From Hsuehochloa calcarea (Eukaryota > Streptophyta > Magnoliopsida > Poales > Poaceae): a DNA stretch of 64,000 nt. This document shows, piece after piece, positions 46,801-58,430 of this stretch. The notes beneath the pieces were generated by a model. That model saw only the letters and a list, made by a program, of their open reading frames with translations, had not been told where the DNA came from and searched no databases. The DNA lies in NCBI GenBank assembly GCA_036346395.1, contig CM070604.1, positions 53,533,003-53,597,002 on the forward strand, written 5' to 3'. Positions within the stretch are counted from its first letter, which is position 1; each line of letters opens with the position of its first letter. Position numbers and translations under genes: made by a program.

Positions 46801-47859
46801 AGTAGTCGAGCGGAGAGATCGCGGCGACGGGCGCGGAAGAAAGGTGAAGCAGTCAAGCTCCCAGAGAGGCTGTGAGTCAAGGCGCCGAGGGCCAGAACCA
46901 ACGAGCTCCGTGTGGCGGTCTGAACAAAACAAGAGTCAGAGTCGAGAATGACCCGATAACCAAGGTCGATGTCATCCGTGAGAAGAAGTTGCATGGTTAG
47001 GCGAGGAACATGAGCAATGAAGGAACATGAAAAGATGAGTTGCTAAGAGGTCCTCGACGAGAGAAAAGAGAGGTACCATCGCAGTAAGTACAGCGGCAGG
47101 GGAATCAAGAGGTGTAACAAAGATAGAGTGGAAGAATCGGAAGTCATGTGGAAGGATGCTCGGAATCAAGGATCCACGGGAGGTACTGACCGTAGGAGGT
47201 GGTTTCTCGATGCTGAAGAGTCGGTCGCAGAACACAGTAGAACACATCGAGGAAGAACACAAGCGGCAAGCGGCGTCCAAGTCCGGCTATCTCTGCTCGA
47301 TGAGAGAAAACGCGAAGTAGTCGATCTGACGTCGATGTTGAAATCTTGGTGCCGTGTTAGGAGAAGAACGGCGTGAAATATGCCGCTTGTTTCTTGTAAC
47401 ACCGGGACTCAATGTGGCCGATCTTGTCGTAGTAGGAGCGGCGAGGCGGCCACCTCGGATGGAGGTGGCCACCACCACCGTGGCGATCGGCGGAGGAGGC
47501 GGTGTCTTGAAGCGTGAAGCGATCGGTGTAGCGGTGTACGCAGGCGGCGAGCACGGAGGAGTGGCATCGAGCCGGCACCACTCGAGCGAGTCTCCTCTGC
47601 ATGTATCTCGATGAAGGGCCTCGGAAGAGTGACACGAGGTGGCGTGCAAGTAGGTGGGCACGCCTGCGCTCGAACTTCGGGGCGGCGAGTAAGGAACTCG
47701 TGAACACGCTGAAACTCTGGTCGGCCAGGACGACAGCGGCATGAGCGAGGAGAACGGCCCGGCGGTCGCGAAGAGAGAGTCCATTGGCGCCGGTCGCGAA
47801 CTCGGCGTAGAAGGCGTCAACAATAGCATCACCCTGCTGAAGAGAGTGCTCCTAACGAA

Positions 47860-48300
47860 CTACTGACAAGTAGAGGCATCTCGGAGGGTTCGTGGCGCTG
47901 TCGAAGATGAGTCCACATCCGGGCGGTAGATGAAAATCCCACAATCTCGAAGAAAATCGAGGTCAACATCGGCGATGAAGACAAGCGGCAGCTCGGCGTC
48001 ATCGTTACACCACCGAGTGTAGGTAGTCAAGCGATCCATGTAGGAGTCGAGCCTCTTAGTAGGCGAGGCGACCTTCTCATCAGCAAGGCCAGCAGACTCA
48101 ATAGCAGCCTTGTCAGCTGTCGGGAAGCGCAACAGACGTAGGCTCCGTCGGAGGAGTAGGGCATGGCGGGCAGGTGACATCGCCAAAGAGGACGCCCCAG
48201 AGACGAAGACCACGCATATGGATGCGCATGTGAGACACGGTCGGTGTAGTTAACACCGTCGAAGATCACCGGCGGCGAGGAGGAAGCGGTACCCATTGGT
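47860..48300 (-). pseudogene. Copia gag remnant (136-bp-LTR element)
   Basis: Starts with PPVIFDGVNYTDR and continues with AAIESAGLADEKVASPTKR in a shifted frame. This is the gag of a common grass Copia type. Confidence 0.65.
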
Positions 48301-49224
48301 AGGCGGCCCGACGGCGCGGCGACCAAATAACGTAGTCTAATAAGCGGCGCCGACGGTGGCGATTAGACCGACGTTTTTTCTGCTCCTTTAAAAGGAACCG
48401 TAGGGCGATTCCTAACCGCCCATCGCCGAACGGGGAAACGACTAGGGTTTCCCCGTGTGTGATAGGCGGCGATTTGTCGCAGAGCCGGCCGCGGCGGCGG
48501 CGAAGTCGTCGGCGGCTCGCTCGCACCGGCGGCGGCGGCGATGCACAATAATGAGTGCGAGCTGCAGATGGAAGCGGCGATGGCGGCCCAGCGGCCGGCG
48601 GCGGCGTGGCGGCGGAGAAGCGAGCCCCCGGCGGCGGCGGCGGTGGGAGGAGCGGCCACGGAGCCCTCGGCGGCGGCTACGGCGGAGGAGCGCCACGGGA
48701 GCGTCTTGCGGTGGGCGTCGAGGCCCGGCCGCGTACCCTCGCCACGGATCGGCGGCGGCGGCGACCCGACCATCGTCTGGGAGCCGCGAGATCGCGATCC
48801 GCGGACGGCCTCGAGAAGATAGAGCGGCGGTCACTGCGGAGTGGAGAAGACGACCGGATAATGGCCGACAAAGAATGGTGAGGAGACGACCGGAAAAGCG
48901 TCGAGGAGGCCGGATCTACGGCGGCCATGAGAAGGAGACGCCCAGCGGCGGTGACCGGGTGGCGTCGGCCTTGATAGAGGAAGCGACGGGGCTCGGGAAG
49001 GGCGGCGGCAGCGGCCGGTAGAAAAAATCTGATGGCGGCAAAGGTGAGACCCTAACCCTAACCTCAACGTTGCTATGATACCATGTTATGAATAGCGCAT
49101 ATATTTCAGGAGGCCAATGAGCCGGTATATATACACGAGTAAAGATTACAGATAAGGAAACCAAAACATATCTAGAGTCCTACTCTAACATAAATATATC
49201 TCTAACTATATCTCTAACATCAGA

Positions 49225-50300
49225 CACCTAGCTTGTGATCTTCTCTACACATTTAGCAGTTCATCGTCGTGAGTATTTTTCGTCGTTTAAGGCTGCAAAC
49301 TTTGTGAAACATGGAAGCAATCTCAGTTCACCCCAGTATTGATCATCTCTGCTGAAGTTGAGTCCCATCTTCTCCTTTCATGGGTACAGTATCGGTTTGC
49401 ACTCTCAGGGTCTGGATAAGCTACTCCTAAGCAGCATTTCTGCTGTGCAGGTTCCCTGATGTCTGCACAAATTAAGGGTACGTTCGACTCATGATCATAA
49501 GCTGCAAAAATAGTTAGAAGATCCATACTTGTTTAGTTTATGGATTCAGATCGTCAGGGGTGAAGCTGGCCACGGGCCAAACCTTGGACCGCTCCAGTTG
49601 CTTTTGGCTCAAAGTCGTAAATTACTGATTTTTCAAAGATTTCTACGTGGGATCGTATCATAGCCGGACACATCCCAACCTCAACCAATAGATAAAGAAT
49701 GACGGCCAGATAGCTCACAACTATAGCCAGGGCACACCACAATACAAAGAACTTACCCAAAGTGGAGTTACAGTGAGCTTCTGCTAGTACTGAAGCACAG
49801 TAAAAACAAGGTATTCGGTCGGACAACAGTGTTGTACACCATCCGGTCACAAAAAGAGTGATATTAAAGTCAAAAAGATGTTCATTTGGCCACTAAATTT
49901 TCTTATCATATATTTGAAATAAGTTGTAAAAGTGCAATATAGTAAAAGCATTTTGTGTGATAAATTTACTTGGATTATTCCCATACATCCTAATCGTATG
50001 TTTTAAACAACATATTTGGTTAAAACTAATAAGTTATGATTGCACGCATTATAGGGCGTTACTCTTTTGTGATCGGAGTGAATACTTACTCTACTAATAG
50101 CAGTAATTAATGAAGTTAAAAAAAAAACAGCAGTACTCCGCTGTTTCTAATCTCCAAATTGCAACTTTTACATCTAATTTCCATTGTAGTATATTAATAA
50201 AATATGATAAAATTATAATCTTGGGGAGACAAATCTGCGTATCTTTTTAACCTATCCAAACTCATCGAAATGACAATAACTAAGTTTACAAAATTTACGG
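49225..50300. other. ACBP 3' flank and AT-rich intergenic DNA
   Basis: The first 100 bp probably continue the original ACBP 3' UTR. 49860-50300 is AT-rich. No gene seen. Confidence 0.4.
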
Positions 50301-50308
50301 CGCTCATT

Positions 50309-50634
50309 CCGTCTGTTTGGTTGGAGTGCTGGAGCCAACCCGAATGAGTTCGACCCATTTTCTGGTTGTTTGGATGGAGGTTTGGGATGGGTTGGATTCG
50401 ACCCCAGGAGAATATTCCTCCAATATGCGGGTTCGGTTGCTCCGTCGAAATCTGGCGGACGGAGCCGCTCCGCTCGGGTTGAGAAATTCACGTGCGAACC
50501 CATTCTCAGTCCTCCAACCAAACAGAAGACGGATCGAACCCATTCTCACAACCAAACAAATCAAGGGTTGGAGCCGTCCCCAAAACATGAGTTGGAGTCA
50601 CTCCAACCCACTGATGCCACAACCAAACAGACGG
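50309..50634. mobile_element. Foldback MITE-like element
   Basis: Terminal inverted repeats CCGTCTGTTTGGTTG (50309-50323) and CAACCAAACAGACGG (50620-50634) bound about 326 bp. Inside are further inverted and direct copies of CCAACCAAACAGA and GAACCCATTCTCA. No obvious target duplication, so the class is unclear. It lies 350 bp upstream of the 639-aa gene. Confidence 0.7.
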
Positions 50635-50982
50635 CAAAATAAAAATGTCACTCGCATGCGATGCTAAGACGATAAATGGTTTCTACTTTCTACCCCTCAT
50701 CAACCGTCACCCAGAAACAGTAAAAACACCGGCCACCTGACACCCTGGCCCCACCGCAGCGCCCCAGGCAACGCAACGAGACGGGCGGCCCTTCCTCCTG
50801 CACGCGCCGCAACACATCGCTGCCGTCGCGTACCCACCGGCTGACGGGTGGGGCCCACCGCCGCATCCCGTCTCCCATGCGTCCCCCAGATGAGATCCCT
50901 CTCCCCTCTCTGCTAATCCCACCCTTCAAAACCAAACTACTCTAAACCCTACTCACCCTCCGCTCCGCAGTCGCTGACAGCC

Positions 50983-52902
50983 ATGCCCCACCGCGTCGCC
51001 GGCCCCCTCCTCCTCTTCCTTCTCCTCCCACTTGTCGCCGCCGCCGAGTCGGAAGAGGCGGCGGAGAACCCGGCGGAGGTGGAGGCCGGGCTGTTGGCGA
51101 GGCACGAGGGCCAGCTCGCGAGGCTCGAGGAGCTCACGGAGTCGCTCGCCAAGTCCGTCCACGCGCTCGAGTCCGCGCTCGCCAGATCCGCGGAGCCGGA
51201 CCCCCCGCCGCCCGCCGCGGCGGCGGCGGCGCCTGGGGACCGCCGGGCCCCGCAGGGGGTGGCGGTCACCAAGAGCCGGCCACTCTGGTCCGAGCGCTTC
51301 CACTTCGCCGCGGCCGCGCGGCTCGGGGGCGGCGCGTACGCCGCGGCCGCGGCCGCGCTTCCCTACGAGGACGCGGATGGGATCACCAAGTACTTCGCCG
51401 TCGGCGACTCCCGCGGCCGCGTCTTCGTCTTCTCCGCCGCCGGCGACGCGCTGCTCGAGCTGGAGGCCGGCTCGTCCGGCGAGTCCCCGGTCACCGCCCT
51501 CCTCGCGTACCTCTCCCCGCGCCGCACCGACTGCCTCCTCTTCGCTGGCCACGCCGACGGCTCCATCGCCGCGCACCGGCTCACCGAGTCCTCCCCGCAC
51601 GGCGACGACTGGCTCACCCTCACCGCAGCGTCCTCCCGCCTCCTCGGCCGCGGCCTCGACGCCGCCCCCGTGCTCCACCTCGAGGCCCACCACGCCGGGC
51701 GGGCCCGCTACGTGCTCTCCTGCGACGCCGGCGGCCGCATCCGCGTCTTCACCGAGAACGGCACGCTCTACGGCACCGCCATAGCCTCGTCGACGCCTCT
51801 TGCCTTTGCAAAGCAGCGGCTCCTCTTCCTCACCGAGGCTGGCGCCGCGTCCCTCGACCTCCGCTCCATGGCCGTCCGCGAGACGCCCTGCGAGGGCCTT
51901 ACTGAAGCGCTCAATGGCTCCCGCCCCAAGGCCTACTCCTTTGATCCTTCCGAGCGCTTCAAGGCTTATGGCTTCACCGATGCCGGCGACCTCATGCACG
52001 TCCTGCTGCTCGGTGACGTTGCCAGCCTCAAGTGCCGAGTCCGGACAGTCAGAAAGTCTGAGATCGACAGCCCCGTCGCGATACAAACGATCAAAGGTTA
52101 TCTCTTGGTGGTCAGCCAAGATAAGATTATTGTGTACAACACCTCGTCTCAGTACTATGGGAGGGTTGGGGCGCCCCAACCACTGTTCGCCGCAACCATT
52201 AAGGATATCAAGTCTGTGTTTGCGGATTCTGGTGGCATGATGTCTGCCGCACCAGCTGGGAAGCCTCTTATTGCCGTAGACCGGGAGAAGCTTGTGATCT
52301 TGGGGCTTGGAGATGGCGACATTGCTATCTATCGGTCCAACTTCCCGGTGTACAAGCCTGGGAGCAATGCTGTGTTGTGGAGTGGTCCGGCGCTGCTTTT
52401 CCTCCTGTTCTTGATTGGCATTTGGCAAGTGTACGTGAAGAAGACGGATCCGTTGGGGTGGACACCGGAGGAGACGTTTAACACCTCGGCCACAGCTCCT
52501 ACAGGGAGCCTTTTGAATCATCCAACTAGTGACCGAGGCTTCACAGATAGCACAACAAGAGCTGGTGATCGAGGATACGTGGATGGCACAACAAGAGCCA
52601 GTGATAGAAGCTATGCGGATGCCACTACCAGAGCTACGGACCGAGGCTATGCTGAGGTTACCAGGGCCACGGACCTCCGGGGTGGGGCATTAAGAAGTGC
52701 TCCGAGAAGGTATGTGTCCCCTACTAGATATGCAGGGGCATCAGGGATTCCATATCGACCTGTTTCGACCGAGCCTGGGCTTAGAGCCACCCCCCCAGAG
52801 CTGAAGTATCGAGGCCCAGGTATGGAACCTCCTGGTTTCCCCAAGAAAAGAGATACATTGTTCTCTAACAATCAGGCTGTAGTAGATGACCATGTTGATT
52901 GA
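50983..52902 (+). CDS. Single-pass membrane protein with beta-propeller-like luminal domain, 639 aa
   Basis: An intronless gene starts at CCATGCCCC. Residues 1-21 form a signal peptide (PLLLFLLLPLVAAAES). A short coiled coil follows (about 35-66, rich in Leu/Glu/Ala). Residues 95-455 look like repeated beta-strand units: TKYFAVGDSRGRVFVFSAAG, LFAGHADGSIAAHRL, RYVLSCDAGGRIRVF, LLVVSQDKIIVYN and VILGLGDGDIAIY. These resemble a quinoprotein/WD-like propeller. A transmembrane helix sits near 464-486 (SGPALLFLLFLIGIWQVYV) and would leave a cytosolic tail. Residues about 515-566 hold four to five repeats of a DRGYxDxTTRA type. Topology suggests a secretory-pathway receptor or scaffold. I do not recognise a characterised homologue. 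Very high GC in the 5' half, lower in the 3' half. Confidence 0.88.
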   Translation: MPHRVAGPLLLFLLLPLVAAAESEEAAENPAEVEAGLLARHEGQLARLEELTESLAKSVHALESALARSAEPDPPPPAAAAAAPGDRRAPQGVAVTKSRPLWSERFHFAAAARLGGGAYAAAAAALPYEDADGITKYFAVGDSRGRVFVFSAAGDALLELEAGSSGESPVTALLAYLSPRRTDCLLFAGHADGSIAAHRLTESSPHGDDWLTLTAASSRLLGRGLDAAPVLHLEAHHAGRARYVLSCDAGGRIRVFTENGTLYGTAIASSTPLAFAKQRLLFLTEAGAASLDLRSMAVRETPCEGLTEALNGSRPKAYSFDPSERFKAYGFTDAGDLMHVLLLGDVASLKCRVRTVRKSEIDSPVAIQTIKGYLLVVSQDKIIVYNTSSQYYGRVGAPQPLFAATIKDIKSVFADSGGMMSAAPAGKPLIAVDREKLVILGLGDGDIAIYRSNFPVYKPGSNAVLWSGPALLFLLFLIGIWQVYVKKTDPLGWTPEETFNTSATAPTGSLLNHPTSDRGFTDSTTRAGDRGYVDGTTRASDRSYADATTRATDRGYAEVTRATDLRGGALRSAPRRYVSPTRYAGASGIPYRPVSTEPGLRATPPELKYRGPGMEPPGFPKKRDTLFSNNQAVVDDHVD

Positions 52903-54108
52903 GGGTTTCGCTGGTCAGTGTAGACAGCCCCCTAAATTTTGATCTGGTTTTCAAGATCCCACGTCTATGAGGGATGCCAGTGATCCACATGTATGTTGTT
53001 GTAAGTTGTAAGTTGTAACTTGAAAATGCTGTACTGTATGAGTACATTCTGACCATTTAAGATATGATGCTGCAAATGGTGAAATAACACAAAAATTGTG
53101 GTTGCGTGCATTTTATACCTTTCAAAATATCTATGAGGAAGTCTTGAGTCTTGACTCATGTTTGCTAGCTGTTACGCTTTTCATCTTTAATGATGTATGG
53201 AAATTGCTCTCACGTTTATAATGGTCTCTAACTTTGCTAGGATGCATGAACTTGCTCTAATTCTGAAGTGGTTTCTAAGTAGCGGTACAGATGCCTTAGT
53301 TGCATACTTGCATCGCATGTGAAGAATTGCCTCAGCATTTTAGATTGGAAGAACCAGTAGAGTCAGTCAATTACATTAGCATTGTAGTAGCCATAGGCCA
53401 TATGTTGAAATGATGTTGTGAAGCAGCAGAGAGAAGATTTTATTCTTCTCAAAGCTTCTGCGGTTATGAGTGACGCAATTTGCACACCCTAAAGTTCAAT
53501 ATGTCTCGTGCTAACATTGAACTTGCATTTTCTATCGCTATCTAATCCCTGTGCTGTCCTTTATGCATCAAGATAAGGATGACCTGCTCACTTTCATTGA
53601 CGATATTTTGCCAATGTTTGATAGTGTTACACCATCTTAACTTGTTGACATTGACATGGGGCTACAGTTATAAGCCTGTTGGCTCTTTTGTTCTGCTTCC
53701 TACAAAGTTAGTGACCTGAGATTTATCTTACCGCCATTGAATCTGTTTCATGCATCTATACTGTCCCGGGGATATTTGTGGATGGATTGGATTGGAGTAG
53801 TCGTGCTGGCGTGGTCCTAGACCTCGGCAGCACGGCGGAGGAGCCGTGGCAGAGAGAGAGAGAGAAAGCTAGATTGGTTTTCTGAATTTTCTTAATATCA
53901 AATCAAAGTGTTTCTAAGCCAGCGCAACTGAATCGGACGGTGATTGCTTGCCGGCCGAAACCTTCCTCTTGGGCCGCTCGTACGGTATGCCCCACATGAC
54001 ATATACTGCCAGCTTTTCAGAAAATTTTTGTTACAAGAACTTGATGGTGACGATTCATGTTGGAGTGTTGGACCATGGGTCTCGGCCTGGTACATGTAAA
54101 TGATGAAT
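52903..54108. other. 3' flank of the 639-aa gene and intergenic DNA
   Basis: The first few hundred bases are probably 3' UTR. An (AG)n tract lies at 53851-53866. Nothing else is recognised. Confidence 0.4.
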
Positions 54109-54149
54109 GTAAATGATGAATAAGTTCTTGTACTGTAATTTTTGTGGAG

Positions 54150-54350
54150 TGAGCATATGGATCTTGAGCAGCAGCTTTAAAGACAGCATCTTAGGACAAG
54201 TATCTTGACTGTCATAGGACATCATCTTGACTGTCATAGGACAAACATCTTAGAACAAGATCTTGGATCATCATAGGGAAAGATCTCTTGATTGTCATAG
54301 ACAAGATCTTAGGACAACATCTTGGTGTCATAGGACAACATCTTAGACTA
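54150..54350 (+). repeat. Minisatellite inside the 5' LTR
   Basis: Degenerate 20-25 bp units built on CATCTTGACTGTCATAGGACA and CATCTTAGGACAAG. The same array in the 3' LTR (about 59385-59495) is shorter by two or so units. Confidence 0.75.
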
Positions 54351-54594
54351 GCATATTAGCATATGCTTGGTGGTTAGCGACCTATAAATATGTATCCCTA
54401 ACCCTCGAGTTGGTATGGCATTGCGTGAGAAATAGTAACAAAAAATTGCCCCATCTCCAAGTGTCATCCTCTCCATGAGAGTAAGGATCTTCTATCACCA
54501 ACAATGAAGACTCGGCGAGTAACAAGTGGTATCGAGCCATACTATCCTCAGAGCTGAGCATCTCTGCTCATCTCGTCTCGACCTCGCGGCGACC

Positions 54595-55650
54595 CATGCG
54601 TGCGGCGACTCGGTTCTCCCACTCCTCTCCGGAGGCGGACGGCTCTCGTCGAAGCCTCTCTCCACGCGACAGCCCCAATGGCGCGCCATGTCCGCGAGGC
54701 AATCTCGGCCTTCGATCGCCTCGAACACCACAGCGTCGTGACAGGCCGAGCTCGCGGCCGCAGAGCCAGCGAGCGAGCAGCGGCGAGAGCCGTGCGGCGG
54801 CGGAAAAAGCGTCAAAGTGGGCGTGGCGGAGGCGGCGGCAGGCGGAGTGGAAGCGGAAGCGGCGGCGGTCAGGCAGCGTCGGCGCGCGAGGAGGTCAAGG
54901 TTTTTGCGGCGGCAATAAAGCTCCATCTCTGCCGATGACAATACGCGCGGACCTTGAGCCGGCCCAGAGGGAAGCGGCCGAGGCGAAGCAGCGCGATGGC
55001 GCGGCAAGCGCCCACGCCTGCGGCGGCACCCAGACAGCGCGGACGCGCGGGTGGCGCTCTGGAGGAGGCGCGCGCGGCGGCGGCGTCGGGTCGGCGGAGG
55101 CGCGGCCTTCCGCAGCGACGCGTCTCTCTCCCGATGCGATCGTGGTCACCACGGGTACCAGTGTCGTCGAGGGCGTCGGCCCGGGCGTGGCCAACCTCAC
55201 CAAGACCAACTATGTCGAGTGGGCTGCGGTGATGAGGTAAAACTCAGTCGCGGCATATGTGGGATGCGGTCGTGACGACGGCGTCGACTACGACCCGAGA
55301 TCGGCGGCGCTGGATGCTCTCATCGCTGCGATCCGCCCGAGATGCGATTCGCTTACCAACAAGCGGTGCGCAAAGAGGCTTGGGACGCCATCGGCAGAGC
55401 ACGCATCGGCGGCGGCCGCGCGCAAGTCTACATTGCGAGCGCCGCGCGGAGTGGGAGCACTTGGCCTTCAAGCGGTGAGGGCGTGGATGACTTTGTTCTC
55501 GTCTCAACACTCTGTTGCGGTGGTGCGATTCGGCGGCGACACCTCGGCGAGGAGAGAGCGTGGAAAAGCTCTTCCGCATTGCGTCCCGAAAGTACAAGCG
55601 ACGGCCGCTCGATCGAGTCTCTGCTGGATCTCTCCACGATGACAATCGAG
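54595..55650 (+). pseudogene. Copia gag remnant
   Basis: After a GC-rich leader, one frame reads NLTKTNYVEWAAVMR near 55190-55240, the N-terminal gag motif of many plant Copia elements. Later segments are in other frames. Confidence 0.6.
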
Positions 55651-56039
55651 GCGTTAGGTCGCCTCAAGGTTGTTGGCGGCGATGAGCCACGGCGCCTCTC
55701 GGGACCGTCTCCATTGGCGGAAACTCCTCCTCGCTCGGGAGCGATGGGTCGCCGGCCAAGGTGGCGGGAAGAAGGGGAGCCTTCTTCCACGACAGCGACG
55801 CAAGCATGGCAGCGCGGCAAGCGCGCAAAGACGCCGAGCATGGGCGCGAGGACGTCTTAGAGTAATGATCGTGGGCGCCAGGCGGCGCCACCGCAACAAA
55901 AGCCAACACGAGGCGACTCTTGCCACAAGCTGCGGCAAGCTTGGTCATTGGGCGAGGATTGTCGGCGGCCACGGCGCGCCGGCCCACGTCGCAGCGAGAG
56001 GAGGAGCGGCCGGCTCTGTTCATTGCTCATCGAGCATCG

Positions 56040-56457
56040 AACTACCTCGAGGCACCGCCGTAGTGGCTCTCCTCCACCTTGGCGAGTCAAAGCACATGCC
56101 CTCCTCGGCTCACGGCTCGACAGCGACAAGGCCGACGGGTGGTGCCTCGACACCGGCGTCACCCATCACATGACCGGTCGACGGGAGTTCTTCGCCGAGT
56201 TTGACTCTAGCGTCCGAGGCTCCGTCAAGTTTGGGGACGCCTCCGGCGTGGAAATCAAGGGCGTCGGCTCTGTCATCTTCACCACCGTGGCTGGTGAGCA
56301 CAGGTTGCTCACCGGCGTCTACTACATCCCCGATCTGCACAACTCCATCATCAGCTTGGGACAGCTGGATGAGAACGGCTCGCGTGTCGAGATCGAGCAC
56401 GAGTCTTCGCGGTTTGGGATCTTCGCGCCGCCTTCTTGCCAAGGTAACGAGGCGTGA
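56040..56457 (+). pseudogene. Copia protease region
   Basis: The frame ending at the TGA near 56457 reads WCLDTGVTHHMTGRREFF, an aspartic-protease-like motif (DTG), then VYYIPDLHNSIISLGQL, the usual segment before GAG-pre-integrase. Confidence 0.78.
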
Positions 56458-57929
56458 ATCGACTCTACATTCTTCACGTGCCGGTGGCACAACCCCTCTG
56501 TTTCGCTGCTCGTCGGGACAATGAGGCGTGGCAGTGGCACGAGCGTTTTGGGCACCTTCACCCGAGGCCACAGGCGGCTCGGTGCCGCGGAAATGGTGCG
56601 AGCTGCCGTGCCTTGACCATGTGGAGCGATTCTGCGGCGTCTGCGTGTTGACGAAGCGGGCGACTCCCTTTCCCAGTGGCGAGTTTCCGGCGAAGGAGAG
56701 GCTCGAGCTTGTGCGGGGACTTGTGTGGCGGTGACACCGCCACACCGGGAGGACGACGCTACTTCCTGCTTTGCTCGTCGGCGATCTCTCCGCTACATGT
56801 GGGTGATGGTCCTCGGCGGCAAGGAGAGGTCTGCGGATGCCATCGGCGCCGCCTTCTTCTGCGGAGGCGAGTCGCGGCCGCAAGCTGCGCGTCTTTGCGC
56901 CTGACAACGGCGGCGAATTCACGGCGGTGAATCGCGTCGTCTTCTGATGAGGGCATTCAGCGCCACTACTCCGCCGCCGTCTGACCGCAGAAGCGGTGTC
57001 GTCGGCGGCGCATACCAGGCGGTTGTGGGGATGGCTCGGGCCCTCCTCAAGTAGAGGGATGCCTGGTGTCTTCTTGGGAGAGGCGGTGGTGGCGGCCGTC
57101 TACATCCTCAACCGCTTCGCCTACCAAGGCGCTCGGCGGCGGGGCGCCGTCGAGGCTTAGCATGGGCGCAGCCGCGGTCTCCCACTTGCGGGTCTTGGCT
57201 CCTCGCGTTCGCCAAGGAGCTTGGTCACATCGGTAAGCTCGGCAGCGGGAGCACTCGGGAGTGGTCGCCGGCTACGCGGAGGCTCGAAGGCCTCGCGCAT
57301 CCTCGACCTGTCACCTGCAAGCGTCGCATCTCGCGTGGCGTTGTGTTCGGCGAAGGCGGTGGGCGTGGGACAAAGCGGTGGGCGGCGGTTCGACCGACTC
57401 GGGGACTTTGTTGTCGACTACATCCGCCGAGAGAACCGGGAGCTAGCGGCTCGTCTTCACCGAGCTCGTCCACCCCGACACCTTGCTCGCCACCGGCTCG
57501 GCGAGTGCTCCACCACCTTCGCGACCGTCGCCCGCTCTTCACCACCGGCCACTCCACGTTCTCCCGCACCGGCTCACCTCTCCTGCACCGGAGGCCACAC
57601 CACCGGATCGGCCCCAATAACCGGTCCACGGCGGCGGCGCATGGTGGAGTTCGCTACTCATTGTCTCACGGCGAGGACGCGTCGGCGCCTACCACGGCAG
57701 CGAGCCTTGCGCTTATCGTACCATGGACAACATCCTCGTGGCGGCCCATCCACAGGCCGGCGCGGCCACGACTTCGGCGGGCTGCACTTGGCGTCGCGAC
57801 GGCGGCGAGCCTCGTTCGCCGCCGAGGCGGAGGGAGACGCGACGTGGCGTGTCGCGATGAAGCGAGAGATGGGCGCCGTCGGCGGAGCCGGGCGTGGGAG
57901 CCGGAGGATCTTCTGCTGGTCGCCGGCGA

Positions 57930-58430
57930 TCACCCTTAAGTGGGTGTTCAAGGTGAAGCGGGATGAAGCCGGCGCCATCGTCAAGCACAAGGCTCGCTTG
58001 GTGGCACGAGGCTTCATGCGGCGGAGGGGTCGACCGATGGCGCCGCACCCGCCGCGCGCATGGAGTCCGTTCGTCTTCTCCTTGCGCTTGCGGCCAGGGG
58101 AGGATTGGCGCGTCCATCACATGGACGTCAAGTCCGCCTTCCTCAACGGCGACTTGAAGGAGGAGGCCTACGTCCGTCGTGCGCGGGATTCGTCATCCCG
58201 GCAAGGAGGGCAAGGTTCTCACTGCGCAAGGCCCTCTATGGCTTGCGGCGGCACCACGAGCCCGAACGCTAAGCCGGACTCCACCTCAAGCAAATGGGGT
58301 TCCAGCAGAGCGCACACGAGGTGCGGTCTCGGCGGGGCAAAGCGGCAACGCCTGCTAGTGGGCGTCGTCGGCGACACTGTTGATCACCGCTCCAAGGAGG
58401 CCGAGGTCGAGGCATTCAAGGCGAGATGAA
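57930..58430 (+). pseudogene. Copia reverse transcriptase remnant
   Basis: Contains LKWVFKVKRDEAGAIVKHKA, RLVARGF and HHMDVKSAFLNGDLKEEAYV. Later RT motifs are shifted. It lies in a 402-codon open frame whose first part is not RT-like. Confidence 0.8.

Larger units (their letters stand above)
43966..49219 (-). mobile_element. Copia retrotransposon with 136-bp LTRs, inserted in the ACBP 3' UTR
   Basis: LTRs 43966-44101 and 49084-49219 are 136 bp each and differ at five positions. The target duplication TCAGA lies at 43961-43965 and 49220-49224. The element runs on the minus strand: primer site complement TGCTATGATACCA next to the right LTR, and polypurine tract complement CCCCCCTCAAAC next to the left LTR. 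A 700-bp CCG-rich leader precedes gag (MGTASSSPPVIFDGVNYTDR, start near 48294). Integrase, RT and RNase H follow in order with frameshifts. The pol end resembles the element at 37-42 kb, but the LTRs do not. Confidence 0.93.

Noticed and set aside
48363..49021. Frames up to 188 codons of Arg/Ala/Gly
   Set aside because: Same cause: the CCG-rich leader of the 136-bp-LTR Copia element.
51032..51784. 250-codon frame inside the 639-aa gene on the same strand
   Set aside because: It consists almost only of Ser/Pro/Arg, a frame-shift product of GC-biased codons.
50953..52521. 522-codon open frame antisense to the 639-aa gene
   Set aside because: It mirrors the GC-rich third positions of the real gene, lacks recognisable domains and is rich in Gly/Arg/Glu as expected for a shadow frame.
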